Source: Cydia pomonella
Lineage: Eukaryota; Arthropoda; Insecta; Lepidoptera; Tortricidae
Direction: 5' to 3'
DNA length: 64,000 nt
NCBI RefSeq assembly: GCF_033807575.1
Contig: NC_084730.1
Location: 1,905,986 to 1,969,985, forward strand
Positions 11,961 to 23,450 of the stretch are shown here, piece after piece; the stretch's first letter is position 1; each line of letters begins with the position of its first letter. The translations under genes were made by a program, and so were the position numbers. The notes beneath the pieces were generated by a model. That model made no database searches. It was given only the letters and a program-made list of their open reading frames with translations, and had not been told where the DNA came from.

Positions 11961-12182
11961 GCGTAGGAGTTTAAAATAGAGTTCCGGTTACTCTGGTTAT
12001 AATATTAGCGGAAAATCGTTGAGCATTAGACTTTTTGTTTGCCGCGATATCTATTTTCGAGTAGCAGTACTGAGAGTTCCGCTACTCGATGCTAGATGTC
12101 GATTACGAAAATAATAAGCGTTTTGGTACCAAAACTGATGTATGGAGTGAGCACTCTATGTACTTCTTATTTCTCTATGCTA
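11961..12182 (+). repeat. Interspersed repeat, family A copy 2
   Basis: A nearly exact copy of the repeat at 709-930, including the gtatggagtgagcactctat block. It sits inside the hAT-like element at 10906-12709. Confidence 0.85.
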
Positions 12183-12208
12183 GAATGGATGTCAACGTTA
12201 GTTTGTGA

Positions 12209-12268
12209 GGAAAGAGAAGAGTCGTGGAATGTATGGGCCCCAATACATTCCACGACTCTTCTCTTTCC
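12209..12268. repeat. Perfect 26-bp inverted repeat (hairpin)
   Basis: The arm 12209-12234 (ggaaagagaagagtcgtgga then atgtat) is exactly complementary to 12243-12268, separated by an 8-base loop. It lies inside the second hAT-like element. Perfect arms indicate a recent origin. Confidence 0.9.
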
Positions 12269-12710
12269 GAACAGACTCTACAAAGAATCCAATCAAAGAA
12301 CAGTTACGAAAACTTGTCCTTTCAAGGAGCTCCAATTCCCACCCCACATCCCATGAATCCCATCATGCTTTGGAAACTAATGAAATTTATAGTTGTAAAC
12401 GAAAATTTGAGCACTTTAGAATGGTTAAATATAATAAATTACCGATTTAAAATTTTGTTTTTAAAATGATATTGACATTGTGACACTTTTTAATACCAAG
12501 TTCTATTTTATTATTATGAAGTTATTTATTAACTTCAAATTATAGATTTAGGAATACGTATTACGCAAAAAACTAGAAAAATATGTCATTTAATTAACTT
12601 TTATATCCCTATACCAAACCGGATCCGGTCCGGCCGGGTCCGGCCGGATTACGGCCAAAATCCGGCCGGATCCGGCCGGATTGAAAATCAATCCGGTTTG
12701 CAATCCCTAC

Positions 12711-12835
12711 CTACATGCCAATCGTTAACGCTCCGTAGCGTAGCGTAGTCATCTCTCTCTATCACTTCCATATTAGTACGACAGTAACAGTTGCATTTCG
12801 TCCGCTACGATCGTTACGATTGGCATGTTGGCTGG
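12711..12835. repeat. Inverted-repeat element next to hAT-like element 2
   Basis: The left end catgccaatcgttaacg and right end cgttacgattggcatg mirror each other, with cgtagcgtag near the left arm and cgctacgatcg near the right arm. The two hAT-like insertions lie immediately to its left. It is likely an older MITE. Confidence 0.55.
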
Positions 12836-13401
12836 CTGGTGTTGCGGGTGTCCATGGGCGACAGTATTGCTGCCCATCGGGTCTACTCGTTTGCCTCCTA
12901 ATATCGTAAGAGAAAATTAATAAATATTTTGGATAAAAATTAAAATGCGACAGAGTGTAGCATTTTTCTACAAGCTTTGTGAAAATGTTAAAATAATATA
13001 GGTACATACTTTACTAATAGGCCAGGCAATGAATGCTCAAAAGAAGTTATACTCGTAGGGGGAAATGCTTGGAACACAATTTTTGACTTCGTAATTTTGT
13101 TTGGACTAGTTAAGAGGTTAACATATATCCGCTCTTGAAAGTTTATTTAGGGCCTCCCCCTCCCCATGGCTCATGTGCTACGGCCGGGGACTTTCACTTT
13201 TAGATGTTCACCTCCTAACTAATCCAAACAAGGTTACGTAGACAAGAATTGTTTTCCAAGCATGTCCCTCGATACCTTATTATTAGGCACTTGGCCTATA
13301 AATACATTTCATAAATACTTAAATAAATTCGTACTAAGTGTCAAAATATTCACGCAGCAACGACAACCAACGCACGACGACGACGTGGGGACTATATTAG
13401 A

Positions 13402-13507
13402 GTCAGACCAAGCCAACTCCGCAGCTGCAAGCGTCGACGATTATAACGTTAAAATAACACTTGCACAGTCTGTGCTATCAAAATCGCCGCCAAATTAGCT
13501 TGGTCTT
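13402..13507. mobile_element. MITE, family C, truncated copy
   Basis: It begins tcagaccaagccaactccgc and ends ttagcttggtct, with aacacttgcacagtctgtgc inside, matching the complete copy at 7101-7246. Confidence 0.7.
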
Positions 13508-15009
13508 GTCTTCTCAATTAAAAAAAAACTCCTAATAAAAACCTTGTCAGTAATACGCAAGAAAGAAAACGTTCGAGAACATCATATGATTGTTTTTTTG
13601 TTGCTAATGTCGACTCCATTGCTCGCTAACGTCTTGCCGTGCGATAGGAACTCCGATGTCTAGTAATGGGTCTATTGCCTGAATAAAGAAATATTCAATT
13701 CAATTAAACTACTACTACTAAAATATAAAGAAATAATAAATCATTGACCTACCTCAACGTGGTTCGTCTGCACATCAACGATCAAAATATTAATTCCCCA
13801 CTTATTTATAGACATTGACATTCAAAAACCTGTACTACTTATATGATATAAATATTGATTAAGTAGTGTCGATCTACGATATCAAATCCTTGGCTTGAAA
13901 TAGTGTTCGGTATGACTTTGATTAGTACAAACTGACCAGCGTTACTGGTCATACATTATTTTATTTTGCTAGTAAGAATAAAACACTTAAGTAATATCAG
14001 AATTATTTAGATTCTTAAAGTGACAGTTAAAAGTGTGTTTGAAGACAGTGAAATCAAGTGAAATTTAAAAAAAATTTGGGGCAATTCTAAAGTTCGCTGC
14101 ATAAAAAAAAATAAAGTAACTTCGTTAAAGACCCCTGTTTAATTTTAGTAACCATAATTGTTAAACCCTCGTTACAATTTCAACATTTTCCTAATAAAAA
14201 TAACAACATAATTAAAACAGTGTGACTGTGTATTAATCTAATAAGTGATTAATTGACTCGGAAACAGTGCCAAGACGCCATCGCCATGTTAAATTCAGTG
14301 TGTACCCCGCTAGCGCACCAGACGGCCGTGTTTCGAACGGCCTCGCAAATTTCAAATTTAGAATTCTGGCTCGGAGTCGTCCTAATACTGGCGGCTTGTG
14401 AAATGGACTTGATATATTTTCACTTATGGAACAGTTTCAATATGTTTTTTTAGTGTGACTATGCGCGTAAATTTACATATTTTCCTGTATATTGAATAAA
14501 TATTAGAGTTGTGTACGAAGTTGTTTTGTTATCACATGTTTAAGAGTTTTAAAAGTTTTGACAGAATCAAATCGTTTTAATTGTGAGATTGGTAGTGATG
14601 GTGTAAAGGATTAATAGTACAACTTTACCGCGTAAGTGTTTTCCTTATTATCAAGCATTATATTAATTTAAATTATCACTAAATATGTTACTTTTTTGCG
14701 AAAATGTAGAAAATTAAAAAACAAGTTTCACCTATTTTAAGTCGATATATCTATTAACAAATAGGTAGGTAGATAATTTGCGTTTTTTTTTAAATTTCGC
14801 GCGAAAACTCAACGCATGTTGGCGTAGAACGAAACGCGCCAACGCCAAGATTTGTATTATTTTAGGTGCACAGTTTAACTGCCAAAACAACGTTTTCAAA
14901 CATAATTTGTATTGACAGTGTGGTCATATTGTTTTCAAATGAAGGTCAAAGTTATTTTCTTTTATTGCGTAAATCATGAGCGTCGTTACCAAATACAAAT
15001 CTGACGCAT

Positions 15010-15252
15010 GAACGTACTTATGAAATAAATAGATAAATATTATAGGACAATTTTATACAGATCTACCTAGTCCTAGTAGTAGTAAAATACAGTATATATA
15101 ATATTTATAACTACTTATATACATGGAAAACATCCATAGCTCAGGAACAAATATTTGTGATAAACATAGAAATGAACACCCTTACCAGAATTCGAACCCG
15201 GGACATTCTGCTTCGTAGGCAAAGTCATTACTGACTAGGCTGCAAGCCGTTA
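15010..15252 (-). mobile_element. tRNA-headed SINE, diverged
   Basis: On the minus strand a B-box-like ggttcgaattctggtaaggg and the body tgttcctgagctatggatgt can be read, ending in a tattta-rich tail near 15020. It belongs to the same family as 8001-8365 and 55470-55740. Confidence 0.7.
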
Positions 15253-16261
15253 TAATTACTCACTCACTCACTTATAAATGTTTTGTTGTTTATGTTTTGT
15301 TTTATTATTTGTTAAATTATTCAGGTAGTTTCTTCTCCATCATATCGTACTTAGGGAACAAAACGACACTATCAAACTGCGTGTTGTTTTTGACGCACCA
15401 GCAAAAACAACGTCAGGAAATTCTTTAAATGACATTCAGTGTGTCGTACGTGTAGTAGGGTCATTGCGCTGGTTCTCGTCCAATTATAGGAGTCGCCAAC
15501 TAAAAATGTGACCGTGACCATCAAAACGTACCAATTTGTCTCTTGCCATAAGGACGCCTTAACAGGTTATTCGCATAAGGGTAAAAATTATATTTTTGTC
15601 TTGTTTTTCATCCCTAAAAATGTGACGGGGTGGAGCTTTTTGTATGAGATGAAATTTAGTTTAAAAATTTTCCCATGTTAAATATAGTCTATAGCTAAAA
15701 ATACATGCAGTAGCACTCAACTTTTTTTGTTTATTTGATAAACGACTAAAACAAAAGCGTGACAGAGTTATCAAAAACAAGACAACGAAACGAATTTTGA
15801 CCGAAATCAAGCAAATCTCGTCTTTATGGCAGGTAACAAATTGCGACGTTTTGCCGGCCGCGGTCACAAATAATGAATGTTTACGAAAATCAACCAAACA
15901 AACGCTACATAATATCTATATCCCGAATTTTAACCTTGTGTCCCGAATATTAAACATAGTTTCCCGTAAAATAGAAATTTTGAATGTGGTAAAATTATCA
16001 AGAATTTTAGTGTGTGTGGTGCATTTTGATCACTTGTAGTCGTAATAACGTAAAAATTGATTTTAGACAGTTATGAATTATCCATTTTATATCTTCTAGC
16101 ATCGCACGGTCCTAATTCTAGTACGTACTAGTATGTACAAATAACTTCCAAAATAATTATTAAATGGGCCAACATGGCTTATTTGTATTTTGTAATATCA
16201 TTGATTCCAATTTGACTGCCAATTTGTATGGAGGGCGCAAAGTTACATACAGTGTGAAAAA

Positions 16262-16753
16262 ATGAATAGGCCCTGGTGGAAAAGTGCATTAAAAATTTAA
16301 GTTAGCTCATTTTTCTTACAGGAACATTTTTTTTTTCAGAAACAACCCTTAATTTAAAAAAATAAAAATTCGCTTCTCTCGCCCCGGAATCGAACCGACA
16401 ACAAATTCCAAAACATAAAAATTAGCTATTTTATTAGTTAATGTTAAAATTTCTCCACGAAACATTAGGTCTTACAGTCGCCTGTCGTACAAAATATCCA
16501 TAAAATCGAAAATTTCGTACACAAGAATATTTTTAGACAAACTGCGTCGGAATATTGGGAACGCGAAAACAATACAAAAAGTAACAACGGTCCATATTCC
16601 GGTCAATATAAGTCTAGTGAAAATAACCGTTAATCATTCAAAATTATTATTGCAGCTATATTTCTTTTTAAAAATAAAATAATGTTTCCTTAAAGTAAAA
16701 TGAGCTAACTTAAGGTTTTAAAGTACTTTCCCTAAAGGGCCCATTAATTTATT
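16262..16753. mobile_element. MITE with long (about 50 bp) imperfect inverted repeats
   Basis: The left arm (from atgaataggccctggtgga through ttaagttagctcattttt) is mirrored by the right arm (aaaatgagctaacttaa through gggcccattaatttattcc). About 400 bp lies between, with no coding frame. Confidence 0.75.
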
Positions 16754-17135
16754 CCACCATGTATATTTAAATGAGAGCATAGGTACTTTTGCTGCAGTCT
16801 ATACATTAATTGACAGATAAATAACAATACAATATTATATCATTTATACGGCTTGTTAAACGTAAACAAACAAATCATAATTGTCTATGTTATTCAATAC
16901 AGCCATTGAAAATCAAATAATTACCAAGTGGCGTCATCTTTGTTACGTCAAATTTGTTTTGTTGTTGTTGTGTTTAAAAAATAACAGGTTCCGTGACCGT
17001 GACAGACAAGTTTTTCCTGTTGAACTTCAAAATGGCGTCGTCTCGAAAATATATTTATTGGTTATTATAATGTAGATAATACTGATAGCTTATTAGTTAT
17101 GCAGTAAACTCACGTAAAAGTGTCTAGCTAATGAA

Positions 17136-17250
17136 GAATCTCGTTTTGGCCCTGTGGTTGACTAGTAGAGAATGCCTTTAGGCATTAAGAACGCCATTTG
17201 TACTTATTATTTTATGGGCAGTAAAGATTAAATAATTCAATAAATTAGTT
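17136..17250 (+). repeat. LINE 3' tail
   Basis: The sequence ggttgactagtagagaatgc, then the small hairpin atgcctttaggcat, ends in an A/T-rich tail with aataaatt. I recognise this as the 3' UTR type of a common insect non-LTR element. No ORF portion is attached. Confidence 0.5.
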
Positions 17251-17330
17251 TTGAAACGCGTTTAACCATTATTTATTCAACACCCGGTTAATCCGGCAAT
17301 CCATCGTGGCTGTTTGTAAAGTCCTGCTAT

Positions 17331-17449
17331 CACTTTACTAGAAGTACACTTTACTAAAAGCACACTTTACTGAAAGTACACTTTACTACGAGCACACTTT
17401 ACTGAAAGTACACTTTACTACGAGCACACTTTACTACGAGCACACTTTT
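17331..17449. repeat. 16-bp minisatellite, seven units plus a partial
   Basis: Units such as cactttactgaaagta and cactttactacgagca follow each other without gaps at 17331, 17347, 17363, 17379, 17395, 17411 and 17427. The flanks (ggcaatccatcgtggc and gacattggcgaaatcatcat) occur in reverse around 29735-29870, where only one or two units remain. Confidence 0.95.
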
Positions 17450-18481
17450 GACATTGGCGAAATCATCATACATTTGATGGAAGATATGTCTTATAAATAG
17501 AAGATTTTCAAACAACTGCGACAACGCACAGCTTAACTAAACGGTTACAGATTAACTGAAGGTAACATAATTATTCCCTGAGTTATTTTTCCAATTTTGA
17601 ATTTGGAACCTTTTATTCCATCATACTTCAAAATATAAAATGATTTTGGGCTTAGGTCAAAAATGAAACCAAGCTAAATCTGTTTAGGCTTTGTAGTGAC
17701 GGAGTGGGTAAGTGACACTCCACACTATGTCACTTCAAAACCTGTGCAAAGTTAGATTATAGGCGGACTCGACGAGTTTTTTATATTTTAAACACGTATA
17801 TGTAGGTGATTTTCGAAGGTTGTAGGTTGGAAAGCAAATTTCTGAACTGGACAGAAGAATAAAACATGGAGCTAATTTGGGAGCCTAAAAGAGGTCCTAA
17901 AAAGCAATCTTCCAATAAATCTGAAGAAAAAAGTTTTAGACACTAAATTATTGCCATGCTTGACATACCATGTCAGACTTGAACTTACGCTAAAGACATA
18001 AGACACAAAATTCAAACTTGCCAAAAAGTGTAAGAAAGAAGACTTCACAAACTCTACACCTTAGTCAAAATATGCGGCTTGGCCGTTTCGTTGCTACAAG
18101 AACTATTGCACCTATAACAGAAAAATAATGAACAATGAATACATTTTTCACCTTACGCCCATGTGACGGTAGCAATCTAGCAATATGTAAAGGTAAGATA
18201 TAGTATCCGAGAGTATAATGTAAGTACTTATGTAGAAATGTGACCTACAATCGATATCGATGGCCTTATAAAGTAATACATACCTTTGTTTATTCATGTT
18301 ATTATCATAACAAGCTAAATATTCCACGGATTTGACCTAGCTCAGAGGTCAAAAGTTATGTACACGGAGAATAATACCTTATATTTTGTCCCTATAAAAT
18401 AAATTTGCAGTATGAATTTGGAACCTTATATTCCATTATATTTCAAAATACGAATATTTTGTTTTTAAAAAGGTCTTTTTT

Positions 18482-18850
18482 CCTCACCTGTGGTGCCCAA
18501 ATTTGGTCATTAACTGAGGCGCAAATATCATGGCTCAAGGTTTGCCAAAGGGCAATGGAGCGGAGTATCCTGGGTATCCGAAGATCTGACAGGGTGAGGA
18601 ACAGAGCTTCACTCCAAAACCCGTGTCGTCGATGTTGGGATGAAGACCGCCAGGCTAAAGTTGGACTGGGCTGGACATGTCTGCCGGATGAATGATGACA
18701 GATGGGCCAAAACAGACCGAGGAAGAGATGGCGGGACGACTTGGATGCGTTTCAGCGGGATTGGCGGGATCTTGCTCAGCACAGGGAGGATTGGAAAGCG
18801 AGACTTGAGGCCTTTACCCAGCAGTGGGACACACACAACTAGGCTACAAA
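18482..18850 (+). pseudogene. LINE reverse-transcriptase C-terminal fragment, frameshifted
   Basis: One frame reads LTEAQISWLKVCQRAMERSI then LGIRRSDRVRN. A second frame continues with KLDWAGHVCRMNDDRWAK. These are the familiar end motifs of RTE/Jockey-type ORF2 proteins, where a QR-MER-LGI block is followed by W-GHV-RM-D-RW. A frameshift near 18630 and missing upstream domains show it is dead. Confidence 0.8.
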
Positions 18851-19139
18851 AAAAAGTCTTTTAGGCGACCAAGAATCAAACCTAGCTCAGGTTTTGTAGG
18901 CTTCGTTATAATTGTAGATGAGAATGTGTTTGTGTCGAGTGTTCCACGGTGACGATGTACCTAACTACTCAACCGGTTTTGATAAACAACTTGTCAAGTA
19001 ATTCCATTTTATGGCGTGGCTAAAGCAAATGTAACTTTTTAACATCGAACGATTGAAAAATATGGTTATCTTGACACGAGCGAGACCATGTGAGTAAACT
19101 TATTTACCTAAAAGTCAAGATATTTTTATATTAAGAGTT

Positions 19140-19550
19140 CTCCAAGCTCGGTTCTCCATACAAACGTAGTTACGCTCTCATTTTGAAACGACTAGCTAGA
19201 TTGCTCTGAAACTTTGTACATTACAATAGGATAAGGTATATCTAGTCCTGTAATTAGTTTATATAGCTTCAGATACCATAGTTAAAAAAATACAGCGAAT
19301 TTAAGTTTTTCGCTCAAAACTTGTTTTTAACTAATTACAGTAGGGTTAAGATGGTCGGCTCTTTATCATTTGTCAACATTCCTGTCACGTACTTCTTAGA
19401 ACGTAGAAGTAGAATGTAACCGCGAAAGTGACGGGCTTAGTGACAAGCGATAAAAATGGGACCATGATGCCAACGCAGGACTAGATATACCTCATGTCAA
19501 CGTAGTTTTAAAATGAGAACGAAGCTCAGTTTGTATGGGAGGGTGAAATT
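19140..19550. mobile_element. Nested inverted-repeat elements
   Basis: The outer arms around 19142-19250 (ctccatacaaacgtagttac and aggtatatctagtcctg) are mirrored at 19480-19545 (caggactagatatacctcat and agctcagtttgtatgg). A family-D repeat (19340-19480, containing cgcgaaagtgacgggcttag) lies between them. Confidence 0.65.
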
Positions 19551-19575
19551 CGGCCGTTCTTGCTCGGGACCCTTT

Positions 19576-19990
19576 ATTAATTGGCTACTTGACAGGTTTT
19601 TGTAAATAATGTCAATGGATCTTGATTTTCCTGAGGATCAAATGTCTATATAGGACTCATGGCATTTAAGCAACGCAAAGGACAGAAATTAGAGTTAAAG
19701 TCTGACGCTCGCACTCGACGATTGAAACGCCTGTAACAAAATGATAACATGATGTGACGTCACATTATATAAGTCTGTGCTAAATGTATGGAAGATCAAG
19801 GAAATTGCCATTTTGACCCTGAAATATTGCGTTTATGTGTATAGTTGTCATACAATGTATTTTTCAATAAAATTTATGGAATCGAATGGTACCATTTTTT
19901 TTTTCTATTTTTCAAGGAAAAAAAAATTTTTTTTGAGACTTTGGAGCCTTATATTTTTTTTATAATCTCAGTATATTTTTTTAAATTACA
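19576..19990 (+). repeat. Interspersed repeat, family H copy 1
   Basis: About 400 bp with acaggtttttgtaaataatg, gtgacgtcacattatataag and caataaaatttatggaatcg. The same sequence occurs in reverse at 31130-31495. Several short frames exist on the + strand but none is conserved between the copies. Confidence 0.75.
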
Positions 19991-20146
19991 CTTTTTTATA
20001 ATGGATGGCTCCTTTTCTATCCATTTAACTAAATTTTGTTATAATATTCAACATGTGTCAAGTACCCAATTGTAAATATAATTTACACCTCGACTGAACT
20101 TCCAATACAATCAGCACCTTACAGAGACTTCGGTTGACCAGGGACC

Positions 20147-20273
20147 CATTTCTCGAACGGTATTAGACTAATATTATTAGACTACGAATTGTTAAGCAAA
20201 TAACCCATAAGGGGTTACCATGGCAACACACTAATAATATTAGAATTATACCGTTCGAGAAATGGGCCCCAGA
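20147..20273. mobile_element. MITE, family I (single copy)
   Basis: The inverted ends are cccatttctcgaacggtatt and taccgttcgagaaatggg. It shares these ends and the taatattattag core with the nested pair at 21848-22090. Confidence 0.85.
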
Positions 20274-20366
20274 GGGCTGGCCAATATTTCGCTCGGCGGC
20301 ATTGCTATCTTGATGGGCAATGCGTCCAGCCTTCTGAGCACCCTAGCAAACGACCATGACTTAGGG

Positions 20367-20524
20367 GCTGTTTCACAATGTCTAAGTATTGGATATCTAC
20401 CATAAGTTGTTATCTACCAGAGCTTATTTGAAGATTGTGAAATGCCAACGATGCTTTTATTCGTCAGATAAGTGGCAAGTAGCTTATTCAGGACTTTACT
20501 TGGACATTGTAAAACAGGCCCTTA
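20367..20524. mobile_element. MITE, family B copy 2
   Basis: The inverted ends gctgtttcacaatgtctaag and tggacattgtaaaacaggcc flank a body with acgatgcttttattcgtcag, shared with 5405-5630. Confidence 0.75.
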
Positions 20525-21103
20525 GGGGAAAAAATATAGAATTTATTAATTTAAGTGTTAATTTTATATAGTTTTAGTTTTTAGTTAATAATTGTATATT
20601 AGGTTTATTGCAATAAAACTTTCTAATAAACTTCTAAAGCTAAACTTATTAGATGTTTAAAATTAATTTTACAAAAAAATATTGCAATGAACCTAATCTA
20701 CAATACATATATACGGTACATTATTAAAAGTAAACTAACTTATCTATTAAATAAATCTAAATTAAAACTAATACTAAATAAAATTAAAATAAGTCTAAAA
20801 AATTTAGCCCCTTTGGCATGGTTCTCATGGCCGTTTCTTATGTTTTTACCGATTTGTATTTCGTTGCATCAAATAAAATAAAACGTTTCTACTACAACGT
20901 ACGTAAGCGAGAAAAAAATACAATGAATGAATATTTTTGTCAAATGATCATGACATTACTAAAGACGTTCACCTGATTCGTGGTTTTGGCAGCTCGCCGA
21001 CGCTCTAGAATTGTGTTGACTAACATTTGGACGCACGTATTATGTAAATACTAGTTTCGAACGAAGTGAGTTGGCTTGAGAAAATTCGACCCATGCCGTG
21101 ACC

Positions 21104-21245
21104 CGGGTGGCCGAGCGGAGCGGAGGCATCTGCCGCGAATATAGGTGACGCTGGTTCGATTTCAGCCGTGGGGACTGGAGGCCTTGATGACTTTTTCTTT
21201 CGTATATGTTTCGTTCATTTATTTCAGTTTATAATAAATATTGTA
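21104..21245 (+). mobile_element. tRNA-headed SINE of a second type
   Basis: The start gggtggccgagcggagcgg looks like the A box of a Leu/Ser tRNA, and ggttcgatttcagccg like a B box. The acceptor stem is not formed and the sequence runs straight into a SINE body with a T/A-rich tail. It is therefore called as a SINE and not as a tRNA gene. Confidence 0.55.
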
Positions 21246-21279
21246 GCCATTCTTACACAAATTAACTAAGTCCATAATT

Positions 21280-21510
21280 TCCCGTCCCGTACCTCCGTAC
21301 CCAAAGGGTAAAACTGGACCCTTTTACTAAGACTCCGCTGTTCGTCCGTCCGTCCGTCCGCCCGTCCGTCTGTCACCAGGCTGCATCTCATGTACCGTGA
21401 TAACTAGACGGTTGAAATTTTCACAGATGATGTATTTCTGTTGCCGCCACAACAACAAATATTAAAAAGTACGGAACCCTCGGTGGGCGAGTCTTGTCCG
21501 ATTTTTCTTC
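21280..21510 (-). repeat. Interspersed repeat, family E copy 2
   Basis: A reverse copy with cgtacccaaagggtaaaact at the left and acaacaaatattaaaaagta at the right, containing the ccgtccgtccgtccgcccgt block. Confidence 0.8.
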
Positions 21511-21847
21511 TTGAAATAACACAAATTATAATGTTTTCACAAAATAATAGTATAATATAATGTGTGCGTCACATTTTGTAACTCAAATTTGAGCCACTTC
21601 CCGGTGTCTGATTCAGTTGGAAACTGGAGTATTTCCTTTTTTTATTAGACTATAAAGTGTCCCACTGCTGGGCAAAGGCTACCCCCCTAGACTTCCAATC
21701 TTCCCTATTAACTCCAGCATCCGTCCAGTTGCTGACAAATGAATACGTTCAGGTCGTCCCGCCATCTGTTAGGCCGACCATGCCGGCGTTTACGCTGTGG
21801 CACCCACCTTTCCTTATAACAATGCAATAATATGCTAACATGGAGCT

Positions 21848-22090
21848 GGGCCCTATTTCTCGAACTGTATAAGACTAATATTATTAGTCCACGAACTGGG
21901 CCCCATTTCTCGAACCGTATTATTGTAATATTATTAGTGTGTTGTCATGGCAACCCATACGATTTGACAGTTCGTGGACTAATAATATTAGTCTAATATC
22001 GTTTGAGAAATGGGCCCCTGTCAAATCGTATGGGTTACCATAGCAACACACTAATAATATTAGACTAATACCGTTCGAGAAATGGGTCCC
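21848..22090. mobile_element. MITE inserted in a MITE of the same family (I)
   Basis: The outer element starts gggccctatttctcgaactg at 21848 and ends ccgttcgagaaatgggtccc at 22090. A second element with the same ends occupies 21898-22018 in opposite orientation, and lies exactly between the outer halves ...ccacgaac and tgtcaaatcg.... The inner copy carries the uninterrupted junction in reverse, which confirms the insertion point. Confidence 0.88.
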
Positions 22091-22484
22091 TGATCTAATA
22101 AATTGATAATGCATTCTGAAGGTAGCCAAAGAAACTCAACGATGAATAAACACAAACACACAACACACAAAACATTTTGGTACAAATAGTATTATAATAA
22201 CATGTAAGCACTAACTGCCAACAGGACTAATTATATACTTAGTTAAGGCTAAACTTAAGATAATTTCCAAATATAGAGATTGTAATTTGTAACTGAGTTC
22301 AGCCTGTACCTCAACAAAAACAAACACTTCTAGTTTAGGCTCATTATAAAAATCATTGCAACTTCTTTTTAGATTGTTATTACAGTGAGCAAGAAAAGTG
22401 TGTCACAATTTTTTTTAGTTTCTTCTTATTCTTTCTGCTACTATTGATCCTAATTGTATAACAATATAAATTACGTGTCAGTTC

Positions 22485-22700
22485 TACAGCGTGTATTTTT
22501 GATACAATCGCTACTGTATCAAATGTATCACTACTTTGTTTTAACTCAAAACGTCGCATTTAATGACGCGACGTCACAACCGTCACAAGTGACCATGATG
22601 TACGAAATACATTGCCGCTCGAAAAATTAACAAAATTTAAATATGCTCTGGTAGTTAAGACTAAATTTAAAAAAGTTTCGGAATTGTTTTATAGCGCTAA
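22485..22700 (+). repeat. Direct repeat, copy 1
   Basis: The sequence with acgcgacgtcacaaccgtca and atgatgtacgaaatacattg recurs at 27345-27690. The second copy has about 120 extra bases after cagcgtgtatttttgatac. No ORF is shared. Confidence 0.75.
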
Positions 22701-22914
22701 AATCTAGTTTAAGTTTACAGTGATATCTAACATATACACTATATTATACTTATAGATTTATATTTTACATCACTTTTCAAGTGGCCTTTGGTTTACCATT
22801 GTCCGATTTTGATCGCTTGCCAAAGAGATTCTGAGAGTTACCGAAAATAACCGAAAATTTCTTCCTTGTTCTCAAAACTATTGCAAACCTTGAGACAGAA
22901 AATACTCTTATTTT

Positions 22915-23450
22915 TTAGGGTTCCGTACCCAAAGGGTAAAACGAGACCCTATTACTAAGACTCCGCTGTCCGTCCGTCTGTCTGTCCGTCTGTCAGCAGG
23001 CTGTATCTCATAAACCGTGATACCGACGACCTGACTGGCCTAGTGGGTAGTGACCCTACCTATGAAGCCGATGGTCCCGGGTTCAAATCCTGGTAAGGGC
23101 ATTTATTCGTGTGATGAGCACGGATATTTGTTCCTGAGTCATGGATGTTTTCTATGTATTTAAGTATTTATAAATATGTATATATTATATATATCGTTGT
23201 CTAAGTACCCGCAACACAAGCCTGATTGAGCTTACCGTGGGACTTAGTCAATTTGTGTAATAATATCCTATAATATTTATTTATTATTTATTTATTATAG
23301 TTAGACAGTTGAAATTTTCACAGATGATGTATTTTGTTGCCGCTATAACAACAAATACTAAAAATCGGAATAAAATAAATATTCAAAGAGTGTTTTTTGC
23401 TGTTTTTATTTCGTGCGCGAGTCCAACTCGAACTTGGCCGGTTTTTTTTT
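22915..23450 (-). repeat. Interspersed repeat, family E copy 3, split by a SINE
   Basis: The left part runs to aaaccgtgata near 23025 and the right part resumes with gttagacagttgaaattttc near 23300. The SINE at 23027-23298 separates them. Confidence 0.8.
23027..23298 (+). mobile_element. tRNA-headed SINE inserted in family E repeat
   Basis: The head has an A-box-like tggcctagtgggtagtgac and a B box ggttcaaatcctggtaaggg. The body includes ttcctgagtcatggatgttt and ttaccgtgggacttagtcaa, and the tail is a run of tattta. It interrupts an older repeat and is the later insertion. Confidence 0.88.

Larger units (their letters stand above)
10906..12709. mobile_element. hAT-like non-autonomous transposon 2
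   Basis: The 8-bp direct repeat cctacatg flanks it at 10898-10905 and 12710-12717. The terminal inverted repeats are tagggattgcaa and ttgcaatcccta. Dense ccggatccgg palindromes lie inside both ends (10917-11012 and 12616-12695). The 1.8-kb interior has no transposase frame; it contains a family-A repeat (11961-12182) and a perfect hairpin (12209-12268). Its target is five bases from the right end of the neighbouring hAT-like element. Confidence 0.88.

Noticed and set aside
12096..12469. Three overlapping open frames of about 80 codons
   Set aside because: They lie in the family A repeat and hairpin inside a hAT-like element, in different frames, with no protein motifs.
23027..23110. tRNA-like sequence with A and B boxes
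   Set aside because: It continues directly into a SINE body and tail and recurs at 8001-8365, 15010-15252 and 55470-55740; not a free-standing tRNA gene. The same applies to 21104 and 41301.
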